Positions 36,875 through 46,857 are shown, counted from the first letter of the stretch. The stretch is DNA of 64,000 bases from Flagellimonas onchidii (GCF_004804315.1 NZ_SRXX01000002.1:1-64000), one strand, 5' to 3'. Translations and numbers: made by a program. Notes: a model not told the origin generated them from the sequence alone.

Positions 36875-37507
36875 TTAAACGGTGCTTTCTATTCTTTTCT
36901 CAATATACTCTAAAACTGACATCCAATGCATTTTAAGAATTAAAGCAGCAGTTGGTAAGTTGTCTTCAATTATAGCATGGATTATCGACTCATTTTGACG
37001 ATCAAGATTGGCATAAAATTCAGTATCATTGGCAAAACCATATTCGTAAAACAGTAGTCTTGCCTTTAGGTCTTCTAAAACCTGAAGAAGAATGGTATTC
37101 GAACAGTTATTCACTAGAAGGTCATGAAACCGAAATCGAGCTTTTAATCGATCCAAGGCAGAATGGGCCAGATGTACTTCGGTCTGCTGTGTTTTGAGGG
37201 GTTCAATGTCCTCTTCTGAAAACGAAGAGGATTCAAGTGCCATAGTTTCTAGTTGGGCTACGGTTTCGTATAGATTTTTGGCTTCGCGTTGAGTTAATCT
37301 GGTTACTACAAACCCCTTATTTGGTATAGCTTTTATAATTCTCGCGTGTTCAAGCTGACTTAATGCCTCACGAATTGGGGTTACGCTGATACCTATATTT
37401 CTTGAAAGAGCTGCCAGGTTGATGGTTTTTCCAATTTCCAATGCTCCTATCTGAATTTGATGTAGCAAGTGGGATTTGACCTGATTTCGTAAAATCTGTT
37501 GATGCAT
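36875..37507 (-). CDS. GntR family transcriptional regulator (FCD type)
   Basis: This DNA-binding regulator of about 210 residues has an N-terminal winged helix (LSRNIGISVTPIREALSQLEHARII, about 33-57) and a C-terminal all-helical FCD-like ligand-binding domain with an N-x-x-H pattern near FHDLLVNN. The start at the ATG at 37507 is preferred; the longer frame to 37543 adds a hydrophobic prefix. It probably senses an organic acid and could control the upstream Moco/amidohydrolase cluster, but the binding site is not visible. Confidence 0.85.
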   Translation of the reverse strand: MHQQILRNQVKSHLLHQIQIGALEIGKTINLAALSRNIGISVTPIREALSQLEHARIIKAIPNKGFVVTRLTQREAKNLYETVAQLETMALESSSFSEEDIEPLKTQQTEVHLAHSALDRLKARFRFHDLLVNNCSNTILLQVLEDLKARLLFYEYGFANDTEFYANLDRQNESIIHAIIEDNLPTAALILKMHWMSVLEYIEKRIESTV

Positions 37508-37683
37508 GGCTTTAAAATACAAATCGTATACGATTTTTGTCAATTAATAAGATAAACGCCCAAAAAATGATGTCGATTGTATGGTTTCTATAAAATATGG
37601 CCACCTAACGCTAACATTCAAGATAAGTTGGTAAGTTTAAAGTGTGTTTCAAGACCAATAATGATATAATCATCGATCTATAA

Positions 37684-38763
37684 ATGTCTAAATCTCTTTT
37701 GTTCATTCCAGATATTTCTGGCTATACAAAATTTATTCAAACAACTGAAGTTGAACACAGCCAACATGTGATTTCAGAGCTGTTGGAGGTGTTGCTCAAC
37801 GCAAATACGCAAGAGTTAGAGTTGGCGGAAATAGAAGGAGATGCGCTTTTCTTTTATAAGGAGAATGAAATACCTTCACAAGAAAACCTTTTAGCCCAGA
37901 TAGAGGCGATGTTCACCGCATTTTATAGCCATTTAAAAATGCTGGAGAAAAACAGAATTTGTCCATGTAATGCCTGCGCGACAGCACCAAATCTCGAGTT
38001 GAAGATAATTGCTCATAGTGGTCATTTACAGCATATTGAAGTAAAGGGTACTCGTAAGCCTTTTGGGCAACAGGTTATAGAAGCACATAGATTGCTTAAA
38101 AATTCGGTGGAAAGCGATAATTATGTTTTAATAAGCAGAACGTTGGCATTGGATATCATGCTATCACCTTATTATTCAAGCAAAATCTATAGATTTAGGC
38201 AAGGTTCCGACTCTTATGATGACAAGGAAGTAGAATATATTTATTCCGTAATAGATCCTAAAGAATTGAAACTGAGAAGTTTCTCCCAACCAAAAAAAGT
38301 TTCTTTTAATAGGCCGGCAAATATTGTAGTAAAAAAAGAATACCCCGTATCAGCAACGGAACTTTTGGAATATGTTACCAATTATACTTTAAGACATTAT
38401 TGGACGGAAGGCCTGGACCATTTGGATTACAATAAAAATGAGGTCACAAGATTAGGGACGGAACACGCTTGTGTCGTTAATGGAAAACACCTAAACTTTA
38501 TCACTGTTACCAAAGAAGGTCGCACCGAGAGTCTAATATATGGTGAATTTACAGAGGATGCACCCGTATTGAATGGCTATTATCAGTTTTACCATTTTAA
38601 ACCAACGGGAGAAAACAGTTGTGAAATGGAAATAGAGGCATATTGGAAAGCAACCTCTTTAATCCAGAAATTATTTGTTCTGTTAGTGGGAAAAAACTTG
38701 TTCCGTAAGAACATAGAAAAAGCGATGACTGGGCTTTTACATTTTACAGAAAAAAATGTTTAA
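37684..38763 (+). CDS. DUF2652 protein with a C-terminal SRPBCC-like domain
   Basis: This 359-residue cytosolic protein has an N-terminal half of the DUF2652 kind, with the cyclase-like start FIPDISGYTKFIQTTEV and EIEGDALFFYKE. A Cys-rich turn RICPCNACA follows (about 97-104). The C-terminal half (from about 215) is an SRPBCC/polyketide-cyclase-like domain. The N-terminal fold resembles adenylate cyclase but metal-binding residues are incomplete, so catalysis is unproven. It is convergent, overlapping by 4 bases, with an ArsR/SRPBCC pair. Confidence 0.78.
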   Translation: MSKSLLFIPDISGYTKFIQTTEVEHSQHVISELLEVLLNANTQELELAEIEGDALFFYKENEIPSQENLLAQIEAMFTAFYSHLKMLEKNRICPCNACATAPNLELKIIAHSGHLQHIEVKGTRKPFGQQVIEAHRLLKNSVESDNYVLISRTLALDIMLSPYYSSKIYRFRQGSDSYDDKEVEYIYSVIDPKELKLRSFSQPKKVSFNRPANIVVKKEYPVSATELLEYVTNYTLRHYWTEGLDHLDYNKNEVTRLGTEHACVVNGKHLNFITVTKEGRTESLIYGEFTEDAPVLNGYYQFYHFKPTGENSCEMEIEAYWKATSLIQKLFVLLVGKNLFRKNIEKAMTGLLHFTEKNV

Positions 38764-39086
38764 GCTTCCTTTGAATCCAAAAAATTGCCCAAATTGCCCA
38801 ATGCGGTATCCCAGAATTTCTCATAAAAGCTAACCCATTCTGTAATTTGTTTTAGTGGTTTGGCATCGGCCATACAGAAACGTTCCCGGCCTTTGGATGT
38901 GATTTCTACCAATCCTGCTTGTTCCAGAGTCTTTATGTGTTTGGTAACGCCTTGACGGCTTATATCGAATTGCCCTGAAATTTGTGTGATCGATAGGGCA
39001 GAGGAGGCAACAATCAAGGCGTGAAAAATTTCACGCCTTTTAGGATCTGCAATAGCTTTCAATGTTCTTGTAATACTATCTTGCAT
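38760..39086 (-). CDS. ArsR family winged-helix regulator
   Basis: This 108-residue HTH_20/ArsR-type regulator has a recognition helix around DISRQGVTKHIKTLEQAGLV and the preceding AIADPKRREIFHALIV. It has no Cys pair of a metal sensor. It overlaps the SRPBCC gene by 11 bases, a common ArsR and AHSA1 pair in which both act in one stress or growth-phase operon. Confidence 0.87.
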   Translation of the reverse strand: MQDSITRTLKAIADPKRREIFHALIVASSALSITQISGQFDISRQGVTKHIKTLEQAGLVEITSKGRERFCMADAKPLKQITEWVSFYEKFWDTALGNLGNFLDSKEA

Positions 39087-39504
39087 GGACTTCTTGAGTT
39101 AAAAATGCAGTTAATTCTTTAATACAATTGTCCCAACCGCCACCATAATTATTGAAATAAGTAATGGCAGAATCACCAGGATAATTCGAGATACCTGAAT
39201 GCTCCAAAAACAATTTGGTTCCTTCCTTGGTTTCTTGCAAATCCCACTTTACAACAGTTTCGGTGGTGGTGTTTTCCACCACCCATGTGTAGATTAATGT
39301 GTAAGGTTGAGCACTTTTTACTTTTCCCGTGATGTTTGTGCAACCATGTTCTTCACTTGAGGTAAAGGTATACTTATAACCTTTTTCAGCTTTAAAGTCT
39401 GCCTTTATAAACCATGTAGAGATTTCTTCCGCAATTGAAATGGCGTTCCAAACTTTTTGGATAGGATGGGCAAATACATGCTCTTTGATGATTACATCTT
39501 TCAT
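39076..39504 (-). CDS. SRPBCC (AHSA1-like) domain protein
   Basis: This 142-residue START-like fold protein opens IKEHVFAHPIQKVWNAISIAEEISTWFIKADF and has the closing helix SAITYFNNYGGGWDNCIKEL. The ATG at 39504 is preferred over the one at 39534. It is the first gene in an operon with the ArsR regulator. The ligand is unknown. Confidence 0.85.
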   Translation of the reverse strand: MKDVIIKEHVFAHPIQKVWNAISIAEEISTWFIKADFKAEKGYKYTFTSSEEHGCTNITGKVKSAQPYTLIYTWVVENTTTETVVKWDLQETKEGTKLFLEHSGISNYPGDSAITYFNNYGGGWDNCIKELTAFLTQEVHAR

Positions 39505-39651
39505 AATGTTCGTTTTTTGAATTATTATATGCAACTAATTTGTTGCTAATATACAAAAGGAATTTTAAAATGCAACTTTTTGGTTGCTTTTTATCGAAAA
39601 ACCGTTTGTTATATTTGAACGTACCAATCCAAACCATGAAGAAAAAATGGA

Positions 39652-39822
39652 ATGCTCTGGGTAAGCTGGCCTAAAGGCTCCTCAAAAATAGAAACCGATT
39701 AAAAGCGCGATTCTATACGCGAACATTTGCTCTCCATAGGTCTGGTAGATGTTAAAGTGGCCGCGGTGGATGAGGACTGGAGTGGTCTGGAATTTGTGTA
39801 CAGGCTAAAGGATGGAAAGTAG
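39652..39822 (+). pseudogene. DUF3052-like remnant with an in-frame stop
   Basis: Read from an ATG, the sequence gives MLWVSWPKGSSKIETD, then an in-frame TAA, then a stretch ending GLVDVKVAAVDEDW and SGLEFVYRLKDGK before TAG. The second half is the recognisable end of a DUF3052-type protein (DVKVCAVDE and WSGLK are conserved there). Only the last third survives and it is broken, so this is a decayed gene. Confidence 0.55.
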
Positions 39823-39911
39823 CTTTTCAGCATTATTTTCACATTTTTTTTAGAGTTGGGGCTTAGGGTTTTGGTTATCTTTCAATGCTAATTCAACTAA
39901 AGCTAAAACCT

Positions 39912-42900
39912 ATGAAATTCTACACTAAATGTAGCTTTGTCCTAATCTTTGTTTTTTCCCTACAGTTATTCTCTCAAAAGCCAGATTCAACCACATTTAA
40001 AGGGCTGGAATTTAGAAATCTTGGTCCGGCGTTGACTTCGGGTCGAATAGCAGATATTGCCATTCATCCCAAGAATGAAAGCGTTTGGTACGTGGCCGTT
40101 GGCTCGGGTGGAGTTTGGAAAACCATAAATGCGGGAACTATATGGAAACCAATATTTGATAAGCAATCAAGTTACTCCATTGGTTGTGTTACCATCGATC
40201 CAAATAATCCAAGTACTATTTGGGTAGGTACCGGTGAGAATGTTGGTGGACGCCATGTTGGTTTCGGAGATGGAATCTATGTAAGCCATGATGAAGGAAA
40301 AACATGGAAAAATATGGGCCTCAAGGCATCCGAGCATATTTCCAAGATTATTGTTCACCCTGGGGATTCAAATATCATTTGGGTGGCGGTACAAGGTCCG
40401 CTTTGGAGCAAAGGCGGCCAAAGAGGGTTTTATAAATCCACGGATGGAGGTAAAACCTGGAAGAAAACATTGGGTGACAATGAATGGACTGGGGTTACTG
40501 ATATTGTTTTGGACCATACCGACCCTAATGTACTTTATGCCGCAACATGGGATAGACACAGAACTGTGGCGGCCTACGTTGGAGGAGGACCAGGTACAGG
40601 AATTTATAAAAGCACTGATGGCGGAGATACATGGTCAAAATTGACTACTGGAATCCCAAAATCTAACCTTGGAAAAATAGGGTTGGCCATTTCACCTTTC
40701 AATAATGAAGTTATTTATGCGGCTATAGAATTGGATCGTCGAAAAGGTGGAGTTTATATCTCCAAAAACCAAGGGGCGTCTTGGACAAAACAATCCGATG
40801 CAGTTGGCGGTGGAACAGGTCCACATTACTATCAAGAACTTTATGCGTCGCCCCATCAAGAAGGGAAGCTTTATTTAATGAGCAATTACGTCCAAGTTTC
40901 AGATGATCACGGAAAGCATTTTGTTCAAATGAATGAGGATAAAAAGCATGTGGACAGTCATGCAATGGCCTTTAAAGAATCTGACCCAAACTACGTTTTG
41001 TTTGGAACCGATGGTGGTCTTTATGAATCTTACGATTTGACCAAAACATGGCGTTATTTTAGAAATTTGCCCATCACTCAATATTACAAAGTAGCGGTTG
41101 ATGATTCAGCGCCGTTTTACAATATCTATGGAGGAACGCAGGATAACGGCTCACATGGAGGACCTTCCAGGACCCGAAGCAAGGCAGGAATTCTCAATTC
41201 AGACTGGTGGGTAACCCTTGGGGCGGATGGGCATCAATCTGCAACCGAGCCAGGCAATCCAGATATCACCTATGGTGAGTTTCAGCAAGGTTGGCTTTGG
41301 AGAATAGACCAGACCACCGGTGAAACAGTATTTATCCAGCCACAGCCATCTGCAGGTGAGCCTCATGAGCGCTTTAATTGGGATGCTCCAATACTCGTTA
41401 GTCCGCACAATCCCAAAAGACTGTATTTTGCATCGTACAGAGTTTGGAAATCTGACAATAGGGGAGACGATTGGACCGCCATCTCTGGAGATTTGACTAG
41501 AAATGAAGAACGATTGGCCTTGCCAATCATGGGTCGTCAACAAAGCTGGGACAATCCTTGGGATGTTTTGGCCATGTCCAATTATAACACTATAACATCC
41601 CTAGCGGAATCACCGATTCAAGAAGGATTGATTTATGCCGGAACAGATGATGGTATTCTACAGGTTACCGAAGATGGAGGTAACAACTGGAGAAAGGTAA
41701 TGCTGGGCAACATTAAAGGAGTTCCAAACCGGGCTTTTGTAAACGATGTTAGGGCTGATCTCTACGATGCAAACACTGTTTATTTAGTATTGGACAATCA
41801 TAAAGAAGGAGATTTTAAACCATATCTATTAAAAAGTACCGATAAGGGAAGAACCTGGACCTTTATCAATGGAAATCTTCCCAGAAAACTGATTACCTGG
41901 AGAATTGTTCAAGACCATGTGAAACCAGAGCTACTGTTTGTGGCGACCGAATATGGGATTTATTTCTCCAATAACGGAGGAACTTCTTGGATGCAATTGG
42001 AAGGTGGTGTTCCAACAATATCTTTTAGGGATATTACCATTCAGCGTAGGGAGAATGATCTGGTAGCAGCCTCTTTCGGACGTGGATTTTATGTGTTGGA
42101 TGATATTTCCGCCTTGAGAGACTTTGATGCTTCAACCATGAGTCAAGCCAAACTTTTTAAGGTAAGACCAGCATATTGGTATATTGAAAAAGATGAAGTT
42201 TATGGACAAGGAAATTCAGAATATGCGGCCAAAAACCCAGATTATGGTGCAACGTTCACGTATTATTTACCTGAAAAAATAAAATCGAAGAAGGATATTA
42301 GAAAGGAGAAAGAGAAAAACTTAAATAAGCAAAAAAGCAACGTAGGTTTCCCGGGATGGGAAGCATTGGAGGATGAGAAAAATCAGGAGAAACCTGCAAT
42401 TATCCTTTTGGTGAAAGACAGTAAGGGCAATGTGGTCAATACCGTAAAAGGAATCAATAAAAAAGGATTCAATAGAGCCTCTTGGAACCTTACCTATGCA
42501 GATAGAACAGGAATTAAGCTAAAAAATCCGAAAAGTGATGACGATGATGACTTTTTTGGCTCCCCTTATCGTGCTACTCCGGGTACATATTCGGTTGAAC
42601 TGTACCAACGTGTCAATGGTGAATTAAAGCAACTTTCGCAAAGCCAGACTTTCGAAGTCAAACCGTTGGCAAAAGGTGCCCTACCGGCCAAACCTACCTC
42701 TGAAATAGATGGTTTCAGAGAAATGTACCAGGATTTCCAGCAAGATTTACTATCAACGAACACCGTTTTGAGCAGAGGCTTGGAAAAAGTAGATGCTATG
42801 AAACGTGCCATGGATCAAGCGGAAAGACCAAGTGCTTCGCTTTCTTCCAAAATCCATGCTGCCAAAACACAATTACAACAGCTTAATAAGCAAATGAACG

Positions 42901-43160
42901 GCAGTCCAGCAAGGAATGAAGTAGGGGAGAAGACCCCACCTTCACCACAAGATGGAAGTTTTATCGGTCAGGTAGCTCTTGGGAACACATATGGGCCAAC
43001 AGGAAACCATAAAGCTGCAATGAAACGGGCGCAAGACCAGTTGAATACTATTAAAAAAGAGCTGAACGCCATGGTCAAAACAACTTTGCCAGCTCTTGAG
43101 ACAGAACTTAAAGCAGCTGGTGCTCCATGGATAGAGGGACAAGGGCTTATCCTAGATTGA
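39912..43160 (+). CDS. VPS10/BNR-repeat secreted protein, large
   Basis: This 1082-residue exported protein has a signal peptide (about 1-20) and a long beta-propeller region. Asp-box (BNR) repeats of the S-x-D-x-G-x-x-W type recur: HDEGKTW, STDGGKTW, STDGGDTW, SKNQGASW, TEDGGNNW, STDKGRTW and SNNGGTSW. The last 250 residues are a charged helical and beta extension (a KERKEK-rich piece, then ETPPS, SRGLEKVDAMKRAMD). Proteins of this kind resemble sortilin/VPS10 and photosystem assembly factors; glycosidase activity is not shown by any catalytic motif. It probably works at the cell surface. Confidence 0.75.
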   Translation: MKFYTKCSFVLIFVFSLQLFSQKPDSTTFKGLEFRNLGPALTSGRIADIAIHPKNESVWYVAVGSGGVWKTINAGTIWKPIFDKQSSYSIGCVTIDPNNPSTIWVGTGENVGGRHVGFGDGIYVSHDEGKTWKNMGLKASEHISKIIVHPGDSNIIWVAVQGPLWSKGGQRGFYKSTDGGKTWKKTLGDNEWTGVTDIVLDHTDPNVLYAATWDRHRTVAAYVGGGPGTGIYKSTDGGDTWSKLTTGIPKSNLGKIGLAISPFNNEVIYAAIELDRRKGGVYISKNQGASWTKQSDAVGGGTGPHYYQELYASPHQEGKLYLMSNYVQVSDDHGKHFVQMNEDKKHVDSHAMAFKESDPNYVLFGTDGGLYESYDLTKTWRYFRNLPITQYYKVAVDDSAPFYNIYGGTQDNGSHGGPSRTRSKAGILNSDWWVTLGADGHQSATEPGNPDITYGEFQQGWLWRIDQTTGETVFIQPQPSAGEPHERFNWDAPILVSPHNPKRLYFASYRVWKSDNRGDDWTAISGDLTRNEERLALPIMGRQQSWDNPWDVLAMSNYNTITSLAESPIQEGLIYAGTDDGILQVTEDGGNNWRKVMLGNIKGVPNRAFVNDVRADLYDANTVYLVLDNHKEGDFKPYLLKSTDKGRTWTFINGNLPRKLITWRIVQDHVKPELLFVATEYGIYFSNNGGTSWMQLEGGVPTISFRDITIQRRENDLVAASFGRGFYVLDDISALRDFDASTMSQAKLFKVRPAYWYIEKDEVYGQGNSEYAAKNPDYGATFTYYLPEKIKSKKDIRKEKEKNLNKQKSNVGFPGWEALEDEKNQEKPAIILLVKDSKGNVVNTVKGINKKGFNRASWNLTYADRTGIKLKNPKSDDDDDFFGSPYRATPGTYSVELYQRVNGELKQLSQSQTFEVKPLAKGALPAKPTSEIDGFREMYQDFQQDLLSTNTVLSRGLEKVDAMKRAMDQAERPSASLSSKIHAAKTQLQQLNKQMNGSPARNEVGEKTPPSPQDGSFIGQVALGNTYGPTGNHKAAMKRAQDQLNTIKKELNAMVKTTLPALETELKAAGAPWIEGQGLILD

Positions 43161-43162
43161 TA

Positions 43163-43816
43163 ATGTACAAGAAAACATTTCGTTCCTTCCTTTTTTCCAG
43201 TTTGATATCATTGTTCGGCCTAAACGCCCAGTACAGTGAGGAAGATTGGAAGGATCGCGATGCTTGGATGCAAACGGAAAATCTGTTGCAAATGGCAGGT
43301 TTGGAGGAAAGGGACAAGGTAGCTGATATTGGTTGCCATGAAGGATATTTGAGTATTCACTTGGCTAAAAAAGTAAAAAGCGGAAGAGTTTACGCTGTAG
43401 ATGTTAGGGAGGACCGTTTAATGACCTTAAGAGAAAATGCCAATAAACGTGATATCAAAAATATCATTACCATTTTAGGAGATTATGATGATCCCAAGTT
43501 GCCTGAACGAGAGCTGGATATGGTGTTCTTGATAGACACTTATCATGAAATGGATTCTCATGAAAAAATACTTCGACATATTAAAAAATCACTTAAACCT
43601 AATGGAAGGGTGATGGTTTTGGAAAAACTAAAAGAACGGGTTAGGGGCAAATCTAGAGAAGAACACGTCAGAGCGCATTCATTGAGCCCTGAATACGTTC
43701 GAAAGGAACTGAAACAAGCAGGGTTCACCATAATCTCAGAGACACCAAATTATGGAAAATGGGAACGTGAAGATGATAAACAAATGTGGATTATCATTGC
43801 TGAAAAAAAGCAGTAG
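43163..43816 (+). CDS. class I SAM-dependent methyltransferase with a signal-like N-terminus
   Basis: This 217-residue Rossmann methyltransferase has motif I VADIGCHEGYLSIHLAKKV, motif II VYAVDVRED, then LDMVFLIDTYHEM. The first 22 residues (MYKKTFRSFLFSSLISLFGLNA) look like a signal peptide, which is odd because SAM is cytosolic. It starts 2 bases after the BNR gene ends, so the two are probably co-transcribed. The substrate is unknown. Confidence 0.8.
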   Translation: MYKKTFRSFLFSSLISLFGLNAQYSEEDWKDRDAWMQTENLLQMAGLEERDKVADIGCHEGYLSIHLAKKVKSGRVYAVDVREDRLMTLRENANKRDIKNIITILGDYDDPKLPERELDMVFLIDTYHEMDSHEKILRHIKKSLKPNGRVMVLEKLKERVRGKSREEHVRAHSLSPEYVRKELKQAGFTIISETPNYGKWEREDDKQMWIIIAEKKQ

Positions 43817-43821
43817 AATTT

Positions 43822-44448
43822 CTATTCCTTGTTTAATTCTTCTTGCAACTGATCATAAGAAGTAATCCAGCTATACAGTTTCCCACCCAAACTGATAATA
43901 GGATTGGAAACGGAGTCCATTTGTATTGGAGACTTGGCCAAAAATTTACCCAGTTGCTCTTTTACTTCGGGTTGCTCATGAAGTGAAACGTTTCTGAACA
44001 GATAATTATCGCGTACAAGCTTGGAAACGATACTGTCGCAGGATGGGCATTTGGAACTGGTATAAATGGTAATCTGTTTCTTCGGTTTAATTTTAGGAGG
44101 AGGAATATCAAGTTTCTCGTATTCTTTTTTCAGGGCCCTTCGCGAAAGACTGTCATTGACCTTTATACTTTTAGTATAAACGGGTTGCTTGTCCCTAAAA
44201 AGAATGATGGTTTTTAGGTTGACCTTAGCTGTAGCTGGTACATGAACCCATCTAGGTTTGGCAGCGCTCTGTCTGAAATTTTTTCCCTTTACCTCAAAAA
44301 GAACATCATACGGTGTGTACGATTCGTTTACGGCATAAAAGGTAATGCGGTTTTTACCCTTTTTTTCCTCAATCTTTATGGGGTGGACTTGGGCGAATAC
44401 TTGGGTAAGACCAAGGCAAACAAAAATATATAGAATTCGATAGATCAT
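43822..44448 (-). CDS. secreted glutaredoxin/thioredoxin-like protein
   Basis: This 208-residue protein has a signal peptide (cut near VFAQ), a first beta domain (about 22-110) and a C-terminal glutaredoxin-like domain with the active-site pattern YTSSKCPSCDSIVSKLV (Cys-x-x-Cys at about 137-140). The cis-Pro loop is around SVSNPIISLGG. It probably acts in the periplasm on disulfides. Confidence 0.72.
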   Translation of the reverse strand: MIYRILYIFVCLGLTQVFAQVHPIKIEEKKGKNRITFYAVNESYTPYDVLFEVKGKNFRQSAAKPRWVHVPATAKVNLKTIILFRDKQPVYTKSIKVNDSLSRRALKKEYEKLDIPPPKIKPKKQITIYTSSKCPSCDSIVSKLVRDNYLFRNVSLHEQPEVKEQLGKFLAKSPIQMDSVSNPIISLGGKLYSWITSYDQLQEELNKE

Positions 44449-44463
44449 ATTGTTTATGAAAAA

Positions 44464-44934
44464 TTACTGCCTTAGTTCATAGACAAAGCTTTGTATACCC
44501 GGTAAATCTTCCCCAATCTGGTCAACCAATCTTCCGTTCACAATTTGAAATGGACTTGGAGCATTGTCGCCCCTGAAGGAAACCGAAGTTTCATTTGCAT
44601 TCCAAGTTCCCGTAAAATTATTGGATCCTCCACATTCCGCTACAAACTGACCACCAGTAATTGTTGTGATTCTAACAATGGATTGTTCCAGAGTCCACAC
44701 AAGGTCACCATCAATAAGCAAAGCTCCCATAACACAGTCCAGTTCGTCCATTAAATTAGTAGAAGAGTTGCCATCATTGTCTATATCTTGGGGCGAACTT
44801 ACATTGACTTCGATCAAATCCCATATTCCGATAACTTCTGAATTCAATTGTGACGTTTCTCCGTCATCATCAGAACTACAGGAAAACAAACATAATACAA
44901 GGAGAAGGAGGGTAGGATACTTTAAAATTTTCAT
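44464..44934 (-). CDS. lipocalin-like lipoprotein
   Basis: This 156-residue SPII lipoprotein has lipobox LCLFSC (Cys at about 18), then a small beta-barrel with GIWDLIEVN near the start and LYTL-type strands. The pattern is typical of Bacteroidota lipocalin-like and heme-binding proteins. The ATG at 44934 is preferred over 44952, which would start inside the upstream spacer. Confidence 0.65.
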   Translation of the reverse strand: MKILKYPTLLLLVLCLFSCSSDDDGETSQLNSEVIGIWDLIEVNVSSPQDIDNDGNSSTNLMDELDCVMGALLIDGDLVWTLEQSIVRITTITGGQFVAECGGSNNFTGTWNANETSVSFRGDNAPSPFQIVNGRLVDQIGEDLPGIQSFVYELRQ

Positions 44935-45137
44935 AATGCAATCTTTTTCCAACTATTTTTTAGGTAAAATAAAACAATTTTCACGAAAGCAAATAATCAG
45001 AAATGTTAATAAAAATATGAGGGTTGGCCAAAACTGGAGGCTTTCTCAAAAAGAGTAATTCATCGATAAATCGGTTTTTTGGACACTAAATACAATCAGT
45101 TTCCGTTAGCGTTGCATAACCCCAAAACTAAAGTTGA

Positions 45138-45929
45138 ATGTATAAACTTGTTAGAACAACCTCGATACTTGCCTTTTTAGGATTTGCCTTATTGTTTATA
45201 GAAGGATGTAGTGAAGATGCCAATTCTTTGGATGTTGACCAGAAGTTGACGCAGGCCGAGCTTAAGACCATATTGGAAACCGATGATGTTACCGGAGCGG
45301 CTGATACCGTTTTGGCAGAACTTTATTCGAATGCCGCTGCTGGGAAATCAACCCAAAAAACCAACGATTGTTACGCCGTTGAGTATTCACAAAGTGGCTT
45401 TGTTGCCACATTTAACAATTGTGTGCTGAATGGGACAGAAAATATTAATGGAAGCCTAACGGTAACATATATAAATGAAGGAGAAACTGTTGCGTTTACA
45501 GCAGCATATTCCGATTTTTACGTGGGAAGTATTAAGATAAATGGAACCAAAACCTTTACAATCAGTAGTGATGCTGAACAAGGCACATTGTCCTTTACAG
45601 TTACCAGCGAAATGACCGTAGTGATGGAAGATGAAAGCGAGATTACCGAAGTTGGAACAAAAACTTTTGGTTTCTCTTTTGGAGAAAATCTGGAGAACTT
45701 CAGCTTTAGCATATCAGGTAATTGGACCATAACGGCCGAAGGACATACATATAGTATTGAAACTACACAGGATCTTGAAAGTGGATTGGGCTGTGAATAT
45801 GTAACCACAGGAAGCATGGATGTTGCTAAAAATGGATTAAAAGTAAATGTTGATTTTGGTGATGGTGAATGTGATAATATTGCAACCCTTACGTATCCTG
45901 ACGGTACAACAGAGGAGATAGAGCTATAA
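45138..45929 (+). CDS. hypothetical lipoprotein, beta-rich
   Basis: This 263-residue lipoprotein has a lipobox LFIEGC (Cys at about 24), a short helical part (KLTQAELKTILETDDVT) and a long, Thr/Glu/Ser-rich beta domain with many paired strands, ending acidic. I do not recognise the family. It is followed by a strong terminator. Confidence 0.6.
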   Translation: MYKLVRTTSILAFLGFALLFIEGCSEDANSLDVDQKLTQAELKTILETDDVTGAADTVLAELYSNAAAGKSTQKTNDCYAVEYSQSGFVATFNNCVLNGTENINGSLTVTYINEGETVAFTAAYSDFYVGSIKINGTKTFTISSDAEQGTLSFTVTSEMTVVMEDESEITEVGTKTFGFSFGENLENFSFSISGNWTITAEGHTYSIETTQDLESGLGCEYVTTGSMDVAKNGLKVNVDFGDGECDNIATLTYPDGTTEEIEL

Positions 45930-45953
45930 TTGTTTTCGAAAAAGAAGATGTTG

Positions 45954-45980
45954 AGCACCGATTTATTCGGTGCTTTTTTT
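45954..45980 (+). terminator. rho-independent terminator
   Basis: AGCACCGA and TCGGTGCT form an 8-bp stem over a 5-base loop, followed by a run of T. It ends the lipoprotein transcript just before the PIG-L remnant. Confidence 0.8.
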
Positions 45981-46100
45981 GTTTGGACATTAGGGAAGTG
46001 CAGTTTCGGGAACGGCCTTGCCAAAGATTACCGAAAAGTTCTTCTATGGATCAAGAAAATGCTGTTTTTCAAATGGATGGATTGTTTTTTTTCCTTCTGA

Positions 46101-46802
46101 AAGACACCTCAGGAGTTCAACGAAAAAGATAATGAACGTGTGGCCAAGGTTCTTGGAATGTCCAAAGTGTATGATCTGGGGTATAGAAATCATAGAATGG
46201 ACAATATCAGTATTCAGGAATTAAGGGCGCGACTCATTTTTTTGTTCAGATTGCTAAAGGTGGATACCATTGTTACGTATGATCCATGGGGGCATTATGA
46301 AGAAAACCCGGACCATTACATTACCGCTATGGCGGTGGAATCGGCCAGATGGATGTCCGGGGGGCGCTTAGATTATCCAGAACATTTTGAAGCGGGACTC
46401 ACGCCACATTCGGTCATAGAACGCTATTATTTTGCCCGAGGACCACAACTCGTCAATAGAATAGTGGAAACTAGCCAAACCATAGACCGTAAAATAGAAG
46501 CAAATGCTGCGATTGTAACCCAAGGGCCGGGTGGAGAGGCTGGTGCAAGGTTAAAGAAAAGTCTCGCGGATAAGGGAAAATATCTGCCCATTCTTGGAAA
46601 CGATGATGAAACCGCCAATCGAAACTATATCAAACATTTTGTTTTGGATAAAGATTCGCAACGACTACGGGGTGTACCTTCGGACAGAGAAATTGGTGAG
46701 CCATACGGACTGGATTGGGCAGAACGGTTTCATTACATTGGACCTGAAGCTTCTGTACTAAAGGAATATATTGATGAACATGCCATTGACAAAAAACCAT
46801 AG
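46101..46802 (+). pseudogene. PIG-L (LmbE-like) deacetylase, 5'-truncated
   Basis: The frame after the TGA at 46098 reads like the C-terminal 230 residues of a PIG-L deacetylase: NEKDNERVAKVLGM, VYDLGYRNHRMD, then VTYDPWGHYEENPDH, where the last His-containing motif is a metal-binding part of the family. The N-terminal AHPDDE box that supplies the other zinc ligands is missing, and upstream sequence to the terminator shows no trace of it. A start at GTG 46140 is possible, but the product would be inactive. The gene lies directly left of the prophage attachment site. Confidence 0.6.
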
Positions 46803-46826
46803 ATGAAAAAATGGAAGAAAATAATC

Positions 46827-46857
46827 TATTTTACATAATATGGATTATAGTACAAAT
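46827..46857 (-). other. left attachment site (attL), dif-like
   Basis: Read on the minus strand this is a dif-type site: arm ACTATAA, a 6-base spacer TCCATA, and arm TTATGTAAAATA. The layout (11 + 6 + 11) is that of E. coli dif. Its 23-bp part from 46835 is repeated exactly at 62607-62629, at the other end of the prophage. Confidence 0.75.
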
